IMG/VR virus record: IMGVR_UViG_3300025000_000156 | Coordinates: 1 to 48,131 of that record | Reading direction: 5' to 3' (one strand) | From: a virus | Length of the DNA stretch: 48,131 bases | Shown: positions 22,553-32,889 of the stretch, in pieces | Numbering within the stretch: the stretch's first letter is position 1 | How the letters are laid out: each line of letters begins with the position of its first letter | The notes under the pieces: model-generated | What the model saw: only the letters and a program-made list of their open reading frames with translations | What the model was told of the DNA's origin: nothing | The model's database searches: none | Program-made: the position numbers and the translations under genes

Positions 22553-23481
22553 TGGTAGCTCCAGCAGTAGCAGCAATACCTTATGTAATTGCGGCAGCCT
22601 CCGCCATATATGGAGGTATTTCCGGGAGTAGTGCAGCTAAGCGCAATGCCAACAACGCATTGGCGGTTTCGCTGTACAACTCGCGGATGAACCTTCAGAC
22701 CGGCTTGCTCAACGCCAATGCAATAACCGCTGCGACGATGGCGAGTAACGCCGCGTCATGGGCAATCGCTCAGATCGGCGCTCACGACACGATGGCAATC
22801 GCGGAGTACAACGCCGACCTTAAGATGCTGGTGGCGGACTACAACGCGCAGGTTATCTCACAGGAGGCGTACTATATATGGGACGCAGCCAATACCGACG
22901 TTACCTTGATAGAGCGCGATCTTGCCAGAACCAAAGGCGACATTCTTGTCGCTTATGGGGCTTCCGGTGTCCAGATCAACGAGACGGATTCTGTTGCCGA
23001 TGCGATGATTGCAGCGGGTACCGAGGCAGAATTGAACAAGTTCATTGTTCGTCATGGTGCCGACATACAGGCGCTGAAGGTGCGGAATGAGGCCGCTCGG
23101 TCCCGCTGGGACGGCTACGTCGCAGCCCAGCAGATCACCTATGAGGGCAGCATGGGGGCGCAAAGCCAGCTCATGCAGGCGGGTATCAACATCGCTGGGA
23201 ACACCGCGCAGGGCAGGATCAACGCCTCTACGACCTGGGCCAATGCCCAGATCGGTGCGGCCAACGTCCTGTTTGGCGGGGTTACCGACTCAGCCAGCTA
23301 TCGGGCACAGTCTTCACAAGCTATGACCAACGGTATGTTCCAGGCAGGGGCGCAAGGGGCACAGGCGTACTTCGCCTACAAGATGCCAGCAAGCCAGAGT
23401 GCCCAGGGCACCCCGGCTACCAGCAGTAACGTCTACCCAACGCGTTCAGGGACCGAGTATGGTTCTCTCTTGACCAATTAA
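22552..23481 (+). CDS. Internal virion protein (T7 gp14-like)
   Basis: A 309-aa Ala-rich helical protein. The N-terminus (4-30, AVAAIPYVIAAASAIYGGI) is a hydrophobic segment, followed by repeated AlaAsn-rich helices and LARTKGDILVAYGASGVQINETDS, a segment typical of gp14-like internal virion proteins. It is thought to be ejected first and to form part of the channel across the outer membrane. It is coupled to the nozzle gene (TAATG). Confidence 0.8.
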   Translation: MVAPAVAAIPYVIAAASAIYGGISGSSAAKRNANNALAVSLYNSRMNLQTGLLNANAITAATMASNAASWAIAQIGAHDTMAIAEYNADLKMLVADYNAQVISQEAYYIWDAANTDVTLIERDLARTKGDILVAYGASGVQINETDSVADAMIAAGTEAELNKFIVRHGADIQALKVRNEAARSRWDGYVAAQQITYEGSMGAQSQLMQAGINIAGNTAQGRINASTTWANAQIGAANVLFGGVTDSASYRAQSSQAMTNGMFQAGAQGAQAYFAYKMPASQSAQGTPATSSNVYPTRSGTEYGSLLTN

Positions 23482-23490
23482 AGGCAGAAC

Positions 23491-25494
23491 ATGGCAAGCC
23501 AACCACAGATAGAAGGTACGATACTTACTGAGGGGGTGGGCACAGGACGGGGAACCCGCTTCGCCCTTCCTGCCGCTGACCGTCGGCTCAACACAGGCGG
23601 ACAGGAGCGCGGTATCTCAGGAGGCAAAGGAGGTATCGACCCCAGTGCAGCCCGGAGACTGAGTGCAGCCGGTGCCCAGGTCAACGCCCAGCCCCTCGAC
23701 ACGTTGAAGGCCAAGCCTCTGATCACCAACGGATCGGGAGCGGACCAGCAGACTATCAACTCGGTGGGGGATGTTCTCAGCAACGCGGTATTCAAGTACG
23801 CAGAGAGGGTCAACGATGCTCAAGCAGATGAAGCAGTTTTACAGTTTAATGAGTTTGCACGGACCTCGTATTTTGGCGACACTGAAAAAGGGGATTTTGG
23901 TTTTTCAGGTCTTAAAGGCCAAGCTGCAGTCGATGCGCGAACGCAGTTCTTCTCAGCCGTAGATGACAAGATGACCAGCATCATCTCTGGACTCGATCCA
24001 GAGGTGAAGCAGAAGGCCATGTCACGGCTGTACAGCATCCGTGACACCACCCTGAACCGGGCTTCCGGGCACATCGCTCAGGAGCAGTCCGAGTATGAGC
24101 AGCAGCTACAATATCGTAAAGCTGAAGACTTGACTAGGGAGCTAGTCTACGACACGACCCGCGTTACCGAGCTGAAGGACGGCTTTGCTCAGTTGTTCGG
24201 TACCGATTTCAAAGGTATGTCGGAGCACTGGGACCAAGCCGTCATCGTTGCCAGCAACGCTCGATATGACGATGCCAAGCAGCGTGGCAAGAATGCGATG
24301 GAGGCGCTGAAGGGCTATCGTGAGGATGTCAAGGACACCATCTCGAAGAAGGCCCTGGTAACCCTCGACAGCTACATCGAAGCTCAGCAGCACGAGGAGG
24401 AGAATGAACAGCACCGCAAAGAGGTTGCCGCCCGTAAGGCTTGGACAGAAAGTGCTGACAGGAGCTACGCTAAGGGGCTTGGGAAGATATTTGAGAAGCC
24501 CGGTGACTACACCACGATTAACGACCTTCTTCGCTTGGTTCCAGAGGCTGCGGAAGACCACACCCTCCTGAATATGTTGATCAACCAGCGTGACGATGCC
24601 CTCAAAGACCCCCGTGAGAAGCAGAACAACATCCTCGACGCACGGGACCGGATGTACCAGCTCGGCCTTGACGGGGTGGTCATCCCGAACCGCTGGGAGT
24701 TCGATAAGCAGTTTGCCTCGTTTGGGTTGGGGCCAAAAGAGCTTGGTGCCCTCTACAACGAGCACCTCAAGCCGCTACAACAAGACGAGAAGACGCTGCA
24801 CCAGAACTACTTGACCGCTGTCAAGAGTATCGACAAGGCTCTTAACACCAACAGCATTGCCGACTTCTTCGGGGGCTTCCAGACCAAGCCGGGTGAGGGT
24901 CCGCAGGCTCCAGGGTCTGATGTCGTCAACTACGCCCAAGCACTCAAGATGAAGCTGCAGGCAGCAGCCCAGGACCAGACAGTCTCCCCGGCCCAGCGCC
25001 ATGCCAACATGGAAGAGGTGCTGCGCCTTGAGGTCGAGAAGATCAACGGCAAGCAGGAGGACGCAGGTCCAGAGGGTATGCTCGGCTTCCCGATGGACGC
25101 GTTCGAGACGCTAGGGGAAACCTACCGAGTGCAGCAGTACGCGGCCCTGCTGCAGCAGAATGAGAATAAGATGTCTGGTAACTGGGTTGACGAGCCGATC
25201 CCGCAGTCCAAGCCGGAAGAGGGTTTGCCCCAATTGAACTGGGGCGAGGCAGACTATATCAAGACCAACATAGGCACCCAGCTCGGTGACCGGGCACAGA
25301 TATATGACGCGATCCAGCAGGTTTCTCCGGGGGCCTCACAGGTCCGCTTCCTCTACAACGGCGAAGTTAAGAACACCCCAGAGGGTATGGAGCGTTATAC
25401 CGGCTACGCGGTGCTCTACCCCCTTGAGCGTGTCATCGACGGCAAGACCTATGCACCCGGCTGGTATGCGGTAAACTTCAAGCTGAAGAAATAG
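23491..25494 (+). CDS. Internal virion protein (T7 gp15-like position)
   Basis: A 667-aa, largely helical soluble protein. The FARTSYFGDTEKGDFGFSGLKGQAAVDART region (about 124-153) and the following RASGHIAQEQSEYEQQL helix have the pattern of the middle internal virion protein of podoviruses. It probably forms, with its neighbours, the ejection channel through the periplasm. No catalytic motif was seen. The palindrome inside encodes LTRELV. Nine bases separate it from the very large gene downstream. Confidence 0.7.
   Translation: MASQPQIEGTILTEGVGTGRGTRFALPAADRRLNTGGQERGISGGKGGIDPSAARRLSAAGAQVNAQPLDTLKAKPLITNGSGADQQTINSVGDVLSNAVFKYAERVNDAQADEAVLQFNEFARTSYFGDTEKGDFGFSGLKGQAAVDARTQFFSAVDDKMTSIISGLDPEVKQKAMSRLYSIRDTTLNRASGHIAQEQSEYEQQLQYRKAEDLTRELVYDTTRVTELKDGFAQLFGTDFKGMSEHWDQAVIVASNARYDDAKQRGKNAMEALKGYREDVKDTISKKALVTLDSYIEAQQHEEENEQHRKEVAARKAWTESADRSYAKGLGKIFEKPGDYTTINDLLRLVPEAAEDHTLLNMLINQRDDALKDPREKQNNILDARDRMYQLGLDGVVIPNRWEFDKQFASFGLGPKELGALYNEHLKPLQQDEKTLHQNYLTAVKSIDKALNTNSIADFFGGFQTKPGEGPQAPGSDVVNYAQALKMKLQAAAQDQTVSPAQRHANMEEVLRLEVEKINGKQEDAGPEGMLGFPMDAFETLGETYRVQQYAALLQQNENKMSGNWVDEPIPQSKPEEGLPQLNWGEADYIKTNIGTQLGDRAQIYDAIQQVSPGASQVRFLYNGEVKNTPEGMERYTGYAVLYPLERVIDGKTYAPGWYAVNFKLKK
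24133..24146. repeat. Dispersed palindrome: ACTAG-GGAG-CTAGT
   Basis: Copy inside the 667-aa internal virion protein gene; it encodes LTRELV. Confidence 0.9.
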
Positions 25495-25503
25495 AGGCAA
25501 CTG

Positions 25504-28500
25504 ATGGCGTTTGACTTTGAAGTAGTAGAGTACCCGCAGGCTGCTCCCCCCGACCAGCAGGCTGCTCTTACTGATCCTACCGCTGACGACTTCGATGTGG
25601 AGCCGCCCAGCGGTTTGGATCGGTTCGAGATAAGCGAGGTTAAGGGAGGCCCTGTCATGTCAACTAGCGACCTAGTTGAACAGCAGGGCTTTTCTACTCG
25701 TCCGCAGGTCGGCCAGTCTCCCGACGAGAAGGTGCGTGAGGAGCTGGAACGCGCCAAGGTCAAGCGTTGGTACAGTAATGGGACAGGCTTTGCCGGTACT
25801 GGCGGCGAGTCGATGATTGCGCCCTCTGGGAATCAGCAGGTGCGGATTGATGAGGTGCTGGATACCCTGCCTGAGCTGATGAAGGACCGCGCCTATCTGC
25901 AGAAGACTGCCTGGCAGATGTCGCTTACTGGCTCTATGTGGCGAGGTTCTTTCGATGTCGAGATAGATAAGATACGGGAGGACCGTCTCAGCATTATCGA
26001 CAAGATCGGCAGGACCGCCCTCGCAATGGGGCCAGACTTTCCTCTCATGGCCCTTGGTGGCACCATACCCGCCATAGGGAACGCCGCGGGTAGGGCTGTG
26101 CCGCTGTTACGTAGTGCCCCCCTATTCGCTAACGAGGCAAGTGCTATCGCTCGCTCAGGGGCCTCCTTTGGCTTTTTAGAGGGTATGCGGCGGTTCTACT
26201 TCGAGAAGTTTTTGGCAGAGAAGGAAGGCCGTAAGATAGATTACATCAAAATGCTCGGAAACTCATCTTATGATGCTATCAAAGGTTATGCGATGGGGGC
26301 TATGTTCAGTGCGGGTCATGAGGCCCGTGCCAAGATACTTGAGAATGCTAAAGACCCGATCATGGGATTCATCAAAGCTACAGGCTTTATGGTCCCGGAG
26401 GCAACCGCGATAGCTACGTTTCAATCCCAGCTTCACAACCCTCTTGTTCTACCCGATAAAGAAGAATTTGCTGTGTCGTTGGGGCTTATTCTAGGTATGG
26501 AGTCTTTCGGTGGTGTAAAGCGTCTTGGTGCTGATCTGGGTAAGTTGGCTGAGAGCAACTCAATAGTGGCTTCACTTAAAGAAGCAAACATACGCAATGC
26601 TCGTCACCCCTACTCAGTAGCGGTTGACTCGTCCAAGGACATCACGGTCCTTGAGGACTTGCTCAATCAAGACACCACCCGCATACGCGCCTACGAGAAG
26701 GCTGGGGGTATTGAGCCTGAAGTACCACCGTTACAGGCAAGCCTCGATGTACTCAAGCAGGACTTGCGAGCTGGTAAGTTTGCGCCTGACGTTGAGCCTG
26801 TTGAACAGGCTACCACTGCTGCCCCTCCCGCGACTAGCACCCCTAGTCAACCTCCCGCTATCCGTGTATTGGTGCAGCCCCCTGCCGGTGTGGACATGCC
26901 GATCCCACTGTTCACCGGGGATAGGTATGAAATCATCGACTTACCCAACGGTAAGCGACTGATGAAGCCTATCGACAGTGACGCAGCCTTGGCTATGTCC
27001 ACAACCGGGTTAATCGAGCTGCCGACCATGATATCCTGGGCTACCAAGCTGTTCGGCTTTGGTAAGGAGCAGAGCATCCGCGCACGGGACAAGAAGACCG
27101 ATGTCAACCTGCAGTCCAACGAAGGTACGATTCTCGGTTACTTCTCGTCTGCTGGTCGTGAGCGCCAGCTTGAGATAGCAGCCCACGAGAAGGAGCTGCT
27201 ACGTTTGCAGCGTGACCTCCGTAAAGAGGCTCGTCGTGGACACGACACTGCCCAATGGTCTGAGCGTATTGCGGACATCACCACGAAAATCGACGCCTTG
27301 AAGACTGACGAGTTGAGAGCGGAAGAGGGTAAGATCGTGATGAACCGCATCCTCTCTGCCGGTCCTGTCGAGCGTCAGCTCCTGACTATGACCCACGAGA
27401 TAGGTCACCTCCTGTCGTACTTCAGCCGCAACTGGGAACAGTGGAAGTCAACAGGGCTGGCCGACAGCTTCCTGACGACGATGGTATCTTACCCTAAGAT
27501 GTTTCAGGAAATTCTCGATCACGCCCAGAAGAATGGCTTGAATATGCAAGACATCTGGGACGAGGGGGCTATCGTGTCTCAGTTGTGGCGACCCGTTGCC
27601 AAAGACCTGTTCATGCTCAGTGACTACCGCACGAAGGGCGCGGAGATTATAGCTGATGTCGTCAGCGTCTATATTCAGAAACCTGAGCTTATCTACGAGT
27701 ATGCCCCCAGCCTGATGAGCGCGATGGAGGTGTTCTGGCAGGCACGGCCTGAGATGAAGCAGCGGTTTGCCGAGCTGATGGATTATGTAGGCAAAGAGAA
27801 AGACCCTGAACTAGTTACTAGTCTGCTCAAGGAGGGGTTCCAGACTGCTGAGGATGTCAAGCTGCAGGCAGAACAGGCTGGTGCCGCTCCCCGTGAGCAC
27901 ACTATCAGCGGTGCCGAGGATGGCATTTTGGCGTTGTTCGTTGACAAGATGCAACCGGTAATTAAGCACCTCAAGAAGAACTGGCAAGTGCGTAATAAGA
28001 TTGAACGTATGCAGCACGGTTCAGCGGTTCAGCGGTGGTACACGGAGAACATGAAGAAACGCTTTGCTGAACCTCTGCGCCTTGCTGGTCTTAAGGAAGA
28101 CGACATCGGCTTGATCCTGTTCTTCAACAGGGTAGCGACCGACGAGGGTAGGGCCGATCTATTCAACGCTCTGGGCATCGACTCTGCGTATGCACGGAAA
28201 CAGATGGGTAAGCGTCTCGATCTGGTCGAGCAACAGACGGCGGGCAGGCTAAAGAACCTCGACATGGAATCTCTTCTCCGTGAGTTTCATGAGGTACGTA
28301 AGGACACCGTGCTCAAGCTGATGAAGGAGTCGGAGCTGTACGATGACGCGACGATGCAGTGGTTCTTCGACAACTCCGGGTATGTCCGCTTCGATGATCT
28401 CCGCCACTATGTTGACGCGATAAATTCAGGAGCGCACGGCGGCAGCGGCATGGGTGGCAGGGTGATGACTCCTGCCGAGGTAGCTAAGGCTCGTCCTTCT

Positions 28501-30765
28501 GTTGGAAGCCTTGGAGGGGTTCGTAATCCGATGGCTGCTACTATCGAGCAGGATATGTATATCATTTCCAGCGTCCTGAAAACTCAAGCCCTGAAGAACG
28601 TGATAAACGAGCTTCGTGCTACGGGTGTTGCTCCTGCATTTACCGAGGGAGAACTCAACCGCATTGAACGATTTCAGCCTGAGCTGTTACGGGGTTATCT
28701 GCGGAACGAGTTGCACATGGTGCAGTTTCCCGAACGTGTCTGGAACGAAAAGCTCGGACGACACATAGTAGAGCTTCGTGAGTATTTTATTCCCCCCTCA
28801 ATACGTGACACATTTTATGAAAGACCCGATAAAATAGCTACGTGGTTTAGCGAGATAGCAACGCAGTCGTTTGGTGAGCTGGCAAGCAATGTTAAGGGGG
28901 CAAAAGGAGCAGGCGAAACAACTAGGCGACTAGTCAGGACCGGAGTCAAGGGCGTTATGAAAGAGAACGCGCTCTTTCGTTCTTTCGCGGTTGTCTATAA
29001 CGTGGGTTTCCAGCTCTATAACCTTTTCATCGCAGACCCTGGCCGCATGTTTGCCAATGCGCCAAAGATACAGCTTAAAATAGAACCTACTGACTCGGTG
29101 CTGATGAAAAGGGCAAAGAAGACTTATAATGCCTCCCCGTTTGCCGGGTACGAGCGTCTTGCTTGGTACACGCTTACCGAGGGGGTAGACAGGGCTATTG
29201 GTGCGGCTACAGGTAAGTTGTCTCCACGAGCTATGTTTCTTCTCGAACGTGGACTGATGTCTGAGGGTACGCGGTTCACGGAAGACCCTACCGATACAAC
29301 GGTAACTGAACGGGCACTCAGTAAGTATGGACCCCAGAGCTACGCAGTCAAGGTAAATGACCGAGCTTATGGCATCATGTCCCGGCTTGGTAACAAGACG
29401 CAAGGTCTGTTTGATACTTTCTATAACGTATCTGAGGGGGTCACCAAGCAGGCAGCGGCTCGATACATGATGGAAGCTAAAGAGCGTGGCGAGCTGGTTA
29501 AGAGTCAAGACGAGATAGAGCACATCATCCGTACCGAGATCGGCCCCCCAGCTTACGGACGAAAAGGCTCATGGTCTGTAGGTATGAACATGGTGTCGCC
29601 CTTTATCAACGCCTTGAAAGAGGGCTTGCGCGGAGATACAGCGGCGATAATGCGTCAGCCTGTTGACTGGATGCTGAGGGCTACCGTTCTGGCCGTGGCT
29701 CCCGGAGTGGTGCAAGGGCTAATGCGTGTGGGGGCTTTCGACACTGATGATCAGGAAGACAAGATTTCGGATGTCCTGCGTAGACAGTCAACATTATCGC
29801 TGGACACAAATTTCCATATCCCTATGGGCATAGACAGCGACGGAAAAGGTAAGACGTTTAAGCTCCCTTTCCTGCAGATTATATACTACCGGGCGCTGTA
29901 CACCATATCTCAACGCATGACAATGGCTATCCATGATTGGGTTACCGAGGAGCCGGATAACGAGGAAGCCAAGGACGCATGGAATCACCTTACCGAGCTG
30001 GCCGGTGCTGTGCTGCTCAGTTCAGAAGGTTTGAAGCCAAACCTATCCCCCGCGCTGACGATACCCCCTGACGTACTCAGGACTCTTATGACGGGCAACG
30101 TCTATGATGACTTCTTCGGTGACATGCGCTATGGTGATAACGAGTTGAACACATTCAAGGAACGACTCGGGGCCTCTATTGAAGGGGCCGCTAAGGACAT
30201 GGCCGTATGGAAAAGCCTCAGAGAGCCAGCGGGTTGGGCCGAGGACGTTAGAAACCTTTTTGCTCCTACCGAAGGTAACACCGAAAGCGCCTTATCAAGA
30301 GCGGCAAAATTAGGAACTAGTCTGCCTCTCTTCGCGGAGGGTTACAACCGTTTCATCAGTCACAGTGACGCGGGTATCCGTGAGCAAGGGCATAGGCTGG
30401 AAGAACGCAATCGTTCTGCCAGTGCGGTTAGCAACGGTATTGTCGATGAGGGTGCCGAGCGTCTATTCGGGCTGAACGACAAAGGCGAGCTGAACCGCGA
30501 GGCTGTTGACGAAACGATGAACGAAGTACGCGACCTGAATATAACAGGAGCAAAGCTCAAAGCACGTTACAAACGGATCGGAATAAAACATATTGAAAAC
30601 CCATACTTGAAAAACTTCCTTGACAGCAGTACAATGGGAGCTAGAAAAGCGTGGTACGATGCAGCAAAGGCGGACTCAAAGAACCCTGACAACAAGAACG
30701 CGGCGGCAGGGGTCGAACTTATCGAATCGCACACGAGGAAACGCAATGGCCGTAGACGCAACTAG
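25504..30765 (+). CDS. Giant internal virion protein with a zincin motif
   Basis: A 1753-aa protein at the position of the last ejected internal virion protein (T7 gp16). Residues 631-635 are HEIGH inside LLTMTHEIGHLLSYF, the helix of a zinc metallopeptidase, with candidate further ligands downstream (GAEIIADVVSVYI, about 713-725). The C-terminal third (GMNMVSPFINALKEGLRG, then LPFLQIIYYRALYTISQRM) resembles the end domains of phage polyvalent proteins. I see no lysozyme or transglycosylase motif, so the enzyme that helps cross the cell wall may be the peptidase. Four exact palindromes (STSDLV, ATSTPSQ, ELVTSL, TTRRLV) and one half-site (30314) lie inside. The final codons overlap the tail fibre gene. 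Confidence 0.75.
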   Translation: MAFDFEVVEYPQAAPPDQQAALTDPTADDFDVEPPSGLDRFEISEVKGGPVMSTSDLVEQQGFSTRPQVGQSPDEKVREELERAKVKRWYSNGTGFAGTGGESMIAPSGNQQVRIDEVLDTLPELMKDRAYLQKTAWQMSLTGSMWRGSFDVEIDKIREDRLSIIDKIGRTALAMGPDFPLMALGGTIPAIGNAAGRAVPLLRSAPLFANEASAIARSGASFGFLEGMRRFYFEKFLAEKEGRKIDYIKMLGNSSYDAIKGYAMGAMFSAGHEARAKILENAKDPIMGFIKATGFMVPEATAIATFQSQLHNPLVLPDKEEFAVSLGLILGMESFGGVKRLGADLGKLAESNSIVASLKEANIRNARHPYSVAVDSSKDITVLEDLLNQDTTRIRAYEKAGGIEPEVPPLQASLDVLKQDLRAGKFAPDVEPVEQATTAAPPATSTPSQPPAIRVLVQPPAGVDMPIPLFTGDRYEIIDLPNGKRLMKPIDSDAALAMSTTGLIELPTMISWATKLFGFGKEQSIRARDKKTDVNLQSNEGTILGYFSSAGRERQLEIAAHEKELLRLQRDLRKEARRGHDTAQWSERIADITTKIDALKTDELRAEEGKIVMNRILSAGPVERQLLTMTHEIGHLLSYFSRNWEQWKSTGLADSFLTTMVSYPKMFQEILDHAQKNGLNMQDIWDEGAIVSQLWRPVAKDLFMLSDYRTKGAEIIADVVSVYIQKPELIYEYAPSLMSAMEVFWQARPEMKQRFAELMDYVGKEKDPELVTSLLKEGFQTAEDVKLQAEQAGAAPREHTISGAEDGILALFVDKMQPVIKHLKKNWQVRNKIERMQHGSAVQRWYTENMKKRFAEPLRLAGLKEDDIGLILFFNRVATDEGRADLFNALGIDSAYARKQMGKRLDLVEQQTAGRLKNLDMESLLREFHEVRKDTVLKLMKESELYDDATMQWFFDNSGYVRFDDLRHYVDAINSGAHGGSGMGGRVMTPAEVAKARPSVGSLGGVRNPMAATIEQDMYIISSVLKTQALKNVINELRATGVAPAFTEGELNRIERFQPELLRGYLRNELHMVQFPERVWNEKLGRHIVELREYFIPPSIRDTFYERPDKIATWFSEIATQSFGELASNVKGAKGAGETTRRLVRTGVKGVMKENALFRSFAVVYNVGFQLYNLFIADPGRMFANAPKIQLKIEPTDSVLMKRAKKTYNASPFAGYERLAWYTLTEGVDRAIGAATGKLSPRAMFLLERGLMSEGTRFTEDPTDTTVTERALSKYGPQSYAVKVNDRAYGIMSRLGNKTQGLFDTFYNVSEGVTKQAAARYMMEAKERGELVKSQDEIEHIIRTEIGPPAYGRKGSWSVGMNMVSPFINALKEGLRGDTAAIMRQPVDWMLRATVLAVAPGVVQGLMRVGAFDTDDQEDKISDVLRRQSTLSLDTNFHIPMGIDSDGKGKTFKLPFLQIIYYRALYTISQRMTMAIHDWVTEEPDNEEAKDAWNHLTELAGAVLLSSEGLKPNLSPALTIPPDVLRTLMTGNVYDDFFGDMRYGDNELNTFKERLGASIEGAAKDMAVWKSLREPAGWAEDVRNLFAPTEGNTESALSRAAKLGTSLPLFAEGYNRFISHSDAGIREQGHRLEERNRSASAVSNGIVDEGAERLFGLNDKGELNREAVDETMNEVRDLNITGAKLKARYKRIGIKHIENPYLKNFLDSSTMGARKAWYDAAKADSKNPDNKNAAAGVELIESHTRKRNGRRRN
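25663..25676. repeat. Dispersed palindrome: ACTAG-CGAC-CTAGT
   Basis: Copy near the start of the 1753-aa gene; encodes STSDLV. Confidence 0.9.
26833..26847. repeat. Dispersed palindrome: ACTAG-CACCC-CTAGT
   Basis: Copy in a Pro/Thr linker of the 1753-aa gene; encodes ATSTPSQ. Confidence 0.85.
27810..27822. repeat. Dispersed palindrome: ACTAG-TTA-CTAGT
   Basis: Copy with a 3-base loop in the 1753-aa gene; encodes ELVTSL. Confidence 0.85.
28921..28934. repeat. Dispersed palindrome: ACTAG-GCGA-CTAGT
   Basis: Copy in the 1753-aa gene; encodes TTRRLV. Confidence 0.9.
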
Positions 30766-32362
30766 CCCACTCAAGGTCCATAATTTCACTGGCGCAGGTA
30801 CCTACGGGGTTACCTTCCGGGTGCTTGAAACGAACCATATCCAGGTCCAGCTACTCCGTGCTGACGGTACTGTGGTTGGCCTGGTTAACGGCGTTGACTA
30901 TAGCGTTACCATCCTGCCTGATGGTGCTGGTGCCAACATCGTTGTAACGACAACCACCTACTCGTCAGGTGGTACCATCGAGATTCGTCGTATCGTGCCG
31001 GTAACTCAAGTGACCTCATGGGCGAATGGCGGGGCTTTAGACATGCCGCTGCTGACTTTGGTTTTTGACAAGATGACTATGGTCATGCAGCAGTTCGATA
31101 TAGCTCTCTCAGAAGCCTTAGCATCAGCCCCCCGCTGGCTGGGGGTGTGGACCGGAGCAACTGGCTACTGGGTTCGGGACATTGTGGCTGACCCGGTTAC
31201 CCTCGATTGGTACGTGTGTATCGTAGACCACACCTCGTCAGCCTGGGCTACCGACAAGGCCGCTTCCAAGTGGGCACTCATACTGCCGATTCAGGAAGTG
31301 CTGAATGTGGCTACCGCTGCAGTTTCCCTACCCCCTGTAGCTGCGGGTGATGAGGGTAAGGTGCTGCTCGTTGACACACCCTACTCTGGGGGCTACGTAC
31401 TGGGTACTCGCAACGATGAGCGGCATGAGAACTACATAATCGACGGTGACTTTCATTGCTGGTATGAGGGTACAACTCAAACTACCGATGGTTATGGGTC
31501 TGACTCGATGTGCTTTAACGGCTCATTAAACACTACGAAAGTACATGAACGAGTGGTGCTAAACCCTGCTGATGTAGCTAACGCGGATCACTTCCCTATC
31601 AAAACGAATGTATCAAAAACGACCGTTACCTCTGTAGCAGGGGCAACCAATTATTGTATCAAGGTGTGGCGCGTTCCTTTTGTCCACAAGTTCTCAGGTA
31701 AAGACGTAACTTTCTCTTTTCACCTACATGAGAATAACAAGCCCATAGCGGTAGAGTTCTTCCAAAACTTTGGTACGGGTGGTTCACCTTCCGCAGAGGT
31801 TACAAGTATTGGTTCGCAATTGATAGCCGCTCAGTCTGTTTGGCGTAAAGAGGCTGTAACTGCGGCTATTCCCTCTGCCATGGCTAAGGTGCTCGGAACC
31901 AACGGCAATGACTATCTGGGGGTACGACTGTGGTTTGACGCGGGTTCAAGCTACAATGCCCAATCAGCGAGTCTAGGGCAGCAATCGGGGGTTTTCCAGG
32001 TCGCTCGTGCTCGTCTCGTTATTGGTGATACTGATGGTGATGCTCTCGACCTTGATGAGTTTGAGTGTCGTGCTGCTGTAGCGGCTCATTTAACTGTGGT
32101 TGGTACTTCTGACTATGGGGATCAACTCTGCTTCACAGGTAACGTAACGTCAGGCAGTGCTTACATGGCCCAGCACAGTTTCAAGCGGCGAATGCGAAAG
32201 GTACCTTCGATAACTGCTGCGGTTCATGGCTCTGTCTCGTCCTTCCCGAACACGGTGGGAACCCTGAATGTAACCGAGTTGGGGGTACAAGAGCAAAGAA
32301 CGGCCAACGCTACAGCGTATGGTTTTTGGAACACCACGTTTAAGGCCGACGCAAGGCTGTAA
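30746..32362 (+). CDS. Tail fibre / tailspike with T7-like N-terminal anchor
   Basis: A 538-aa protein. The first 120 residues (HNFTGAGTYGVTFRVLETNHIQV, then LVNGVDYSV and TTYSSGGTIEIRRIVP) match the tail-binding N-terminal domain of podovirus fibres. The rest is beta-rich, with a jelly-roll-like region from about 220 (YIIDGDFHCWYEGT) that probably contacts a cell-surface ligand. The ATG at 30746 has GAGGAAA upstream and overlaps the giant gene; an ATG at 30620 would extend it through a basic out-of-frame stretch and is unlikely. Confidence 0.8.
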   Translation: MAVDATSPLKVHNFTGAGTYGVTFRVLETNHIQVQLLRADGTVVGLVNGVDYSVTILPDGAGANIVVTTTTYSSGGTIEIRRIVPVTQVTSWANGGALDMPLLTLVFDKMTMVMQQFDIALSEALASAPRWLGVWTGATGYWVRDIVADPVTLDWYVCIVDHTSSAWATDKAASKWALILPIQEVLNVATAAVSLPPVAAGDEGKVLLVDTPYSGGYVLGTRNDERHENYIIDGDFHCWYEGTTQTTDGYGSDSMCFNGSLNTTKVHERVVLNPADVANADHFPIKTNVSKTTVTSVAGATNYCIKVWRVPFVHKFSGKDVTFSFHLHENNKPIAVEFFQNFGTGGSPSAEVTSIGSQLIAAQSVWRKEAVTAAIPSAMAKVLGTNGNDYLGVRLWFDAGSSYNAQSASLGQQSGVFQVARARLVIGDTDGDALDLDEFECRAAVAAHLTVVGTSDYGDQLCFTGNVTSGSAYMAQHSFKRRMRKVPSITAAVHGSVSSFPNTVGTLNVTELGVQEQRTANATAYGFWNTTFKADARL

Positions 32363-32375
32363 CTAGGAGGCTAGT
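32362..32375. repeat. Dispersed palindrome as ribosome-site cassette: ACTAG-GAGG-CTAGT
   Basis: Directly after the tail fibre stop. The loop AGGAGG is the only ribosome site of the 170-aa gene, whose ATG starts two bases after the palindrome. Confidence 0.95.
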
Positions 32376-32376
32376 C

Positions 32377-32889
32377 ATGTACAAGTTTTCAAATCCCGAA
32401 CATACGCGGGTTACCGATCTTGACACCGGAACCCGTGACATCGCTCCTGGGGTGTGGCTATGGGACCGCTACCAGGATTGGGTTGCCTCTGGCGGGGTTA
32501 CCGAGCCTTGGCGGACCACCGCTGAAGTGCTAACCGCGAACCAGAAGTTGATGAAAGACGCGATCATAGGACGTGAAGAGCAGCGCAATTCACGCAAGAT
32601 TGAGCATCCTCAAATCGCTGGGGCCTTCTTCAAACCCTCTACCAAGATCGACCGTATAATCGGGCGTTCGGACGAGCTTGCTAATGCCGATCCACTCCCC
32701 GTCAACGGCGGGGCCTTTGATGACATCGATGACAACCCCGTACCGATGACGGTGGGGCAACTCAAGAAACTGCGAAACGCCGTTATAGATCGGGAGGAGG
32801 CTAACTACGTGAATCGAAAGTTACACGTTAAGGAAATGATGAAACTCGCAACCCCTCTGACTTACGACTATTCAGGTGGTTGGAGCTAG
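32377..32889 (+). CDS. Tail-associated protein, 170 aa
   Basis: The N-terminus (VTDLDTGTRDIAPGVWLWDRYQDWVASGG) resembles the short module of phage proteins that begin with a fibre-assembly-like segment and a YxxWLAxGN pattern. The C-terminus ends YDYSGGWS. It may be a fibre chaperone or a minor tail protein; no catalytic motif. Its ribosome site is formed by the preceding palindrome loop. Confidence 0.55.
   Translation: MYKFSNPEHTRVTDLDTGTRDIAPGVWLWDRYQDWVASGGVTEPWRTTAEVLTANQKLMKDAIIGREEQRNSRKIEHPQIAGAFFKPSTKIDRIIGRSDELANADPLPVNGGAFDDIDDNPVPMTVGQLKKLRNAVIDREEANYVNRKLHVKEMMKLATPLTYDYSGGWS

Noticed and set aside
28930-29523. A 197-codon minus-strand frame
   Set aside because: Lies fully within and antisense to the 1753-aa virion gene.
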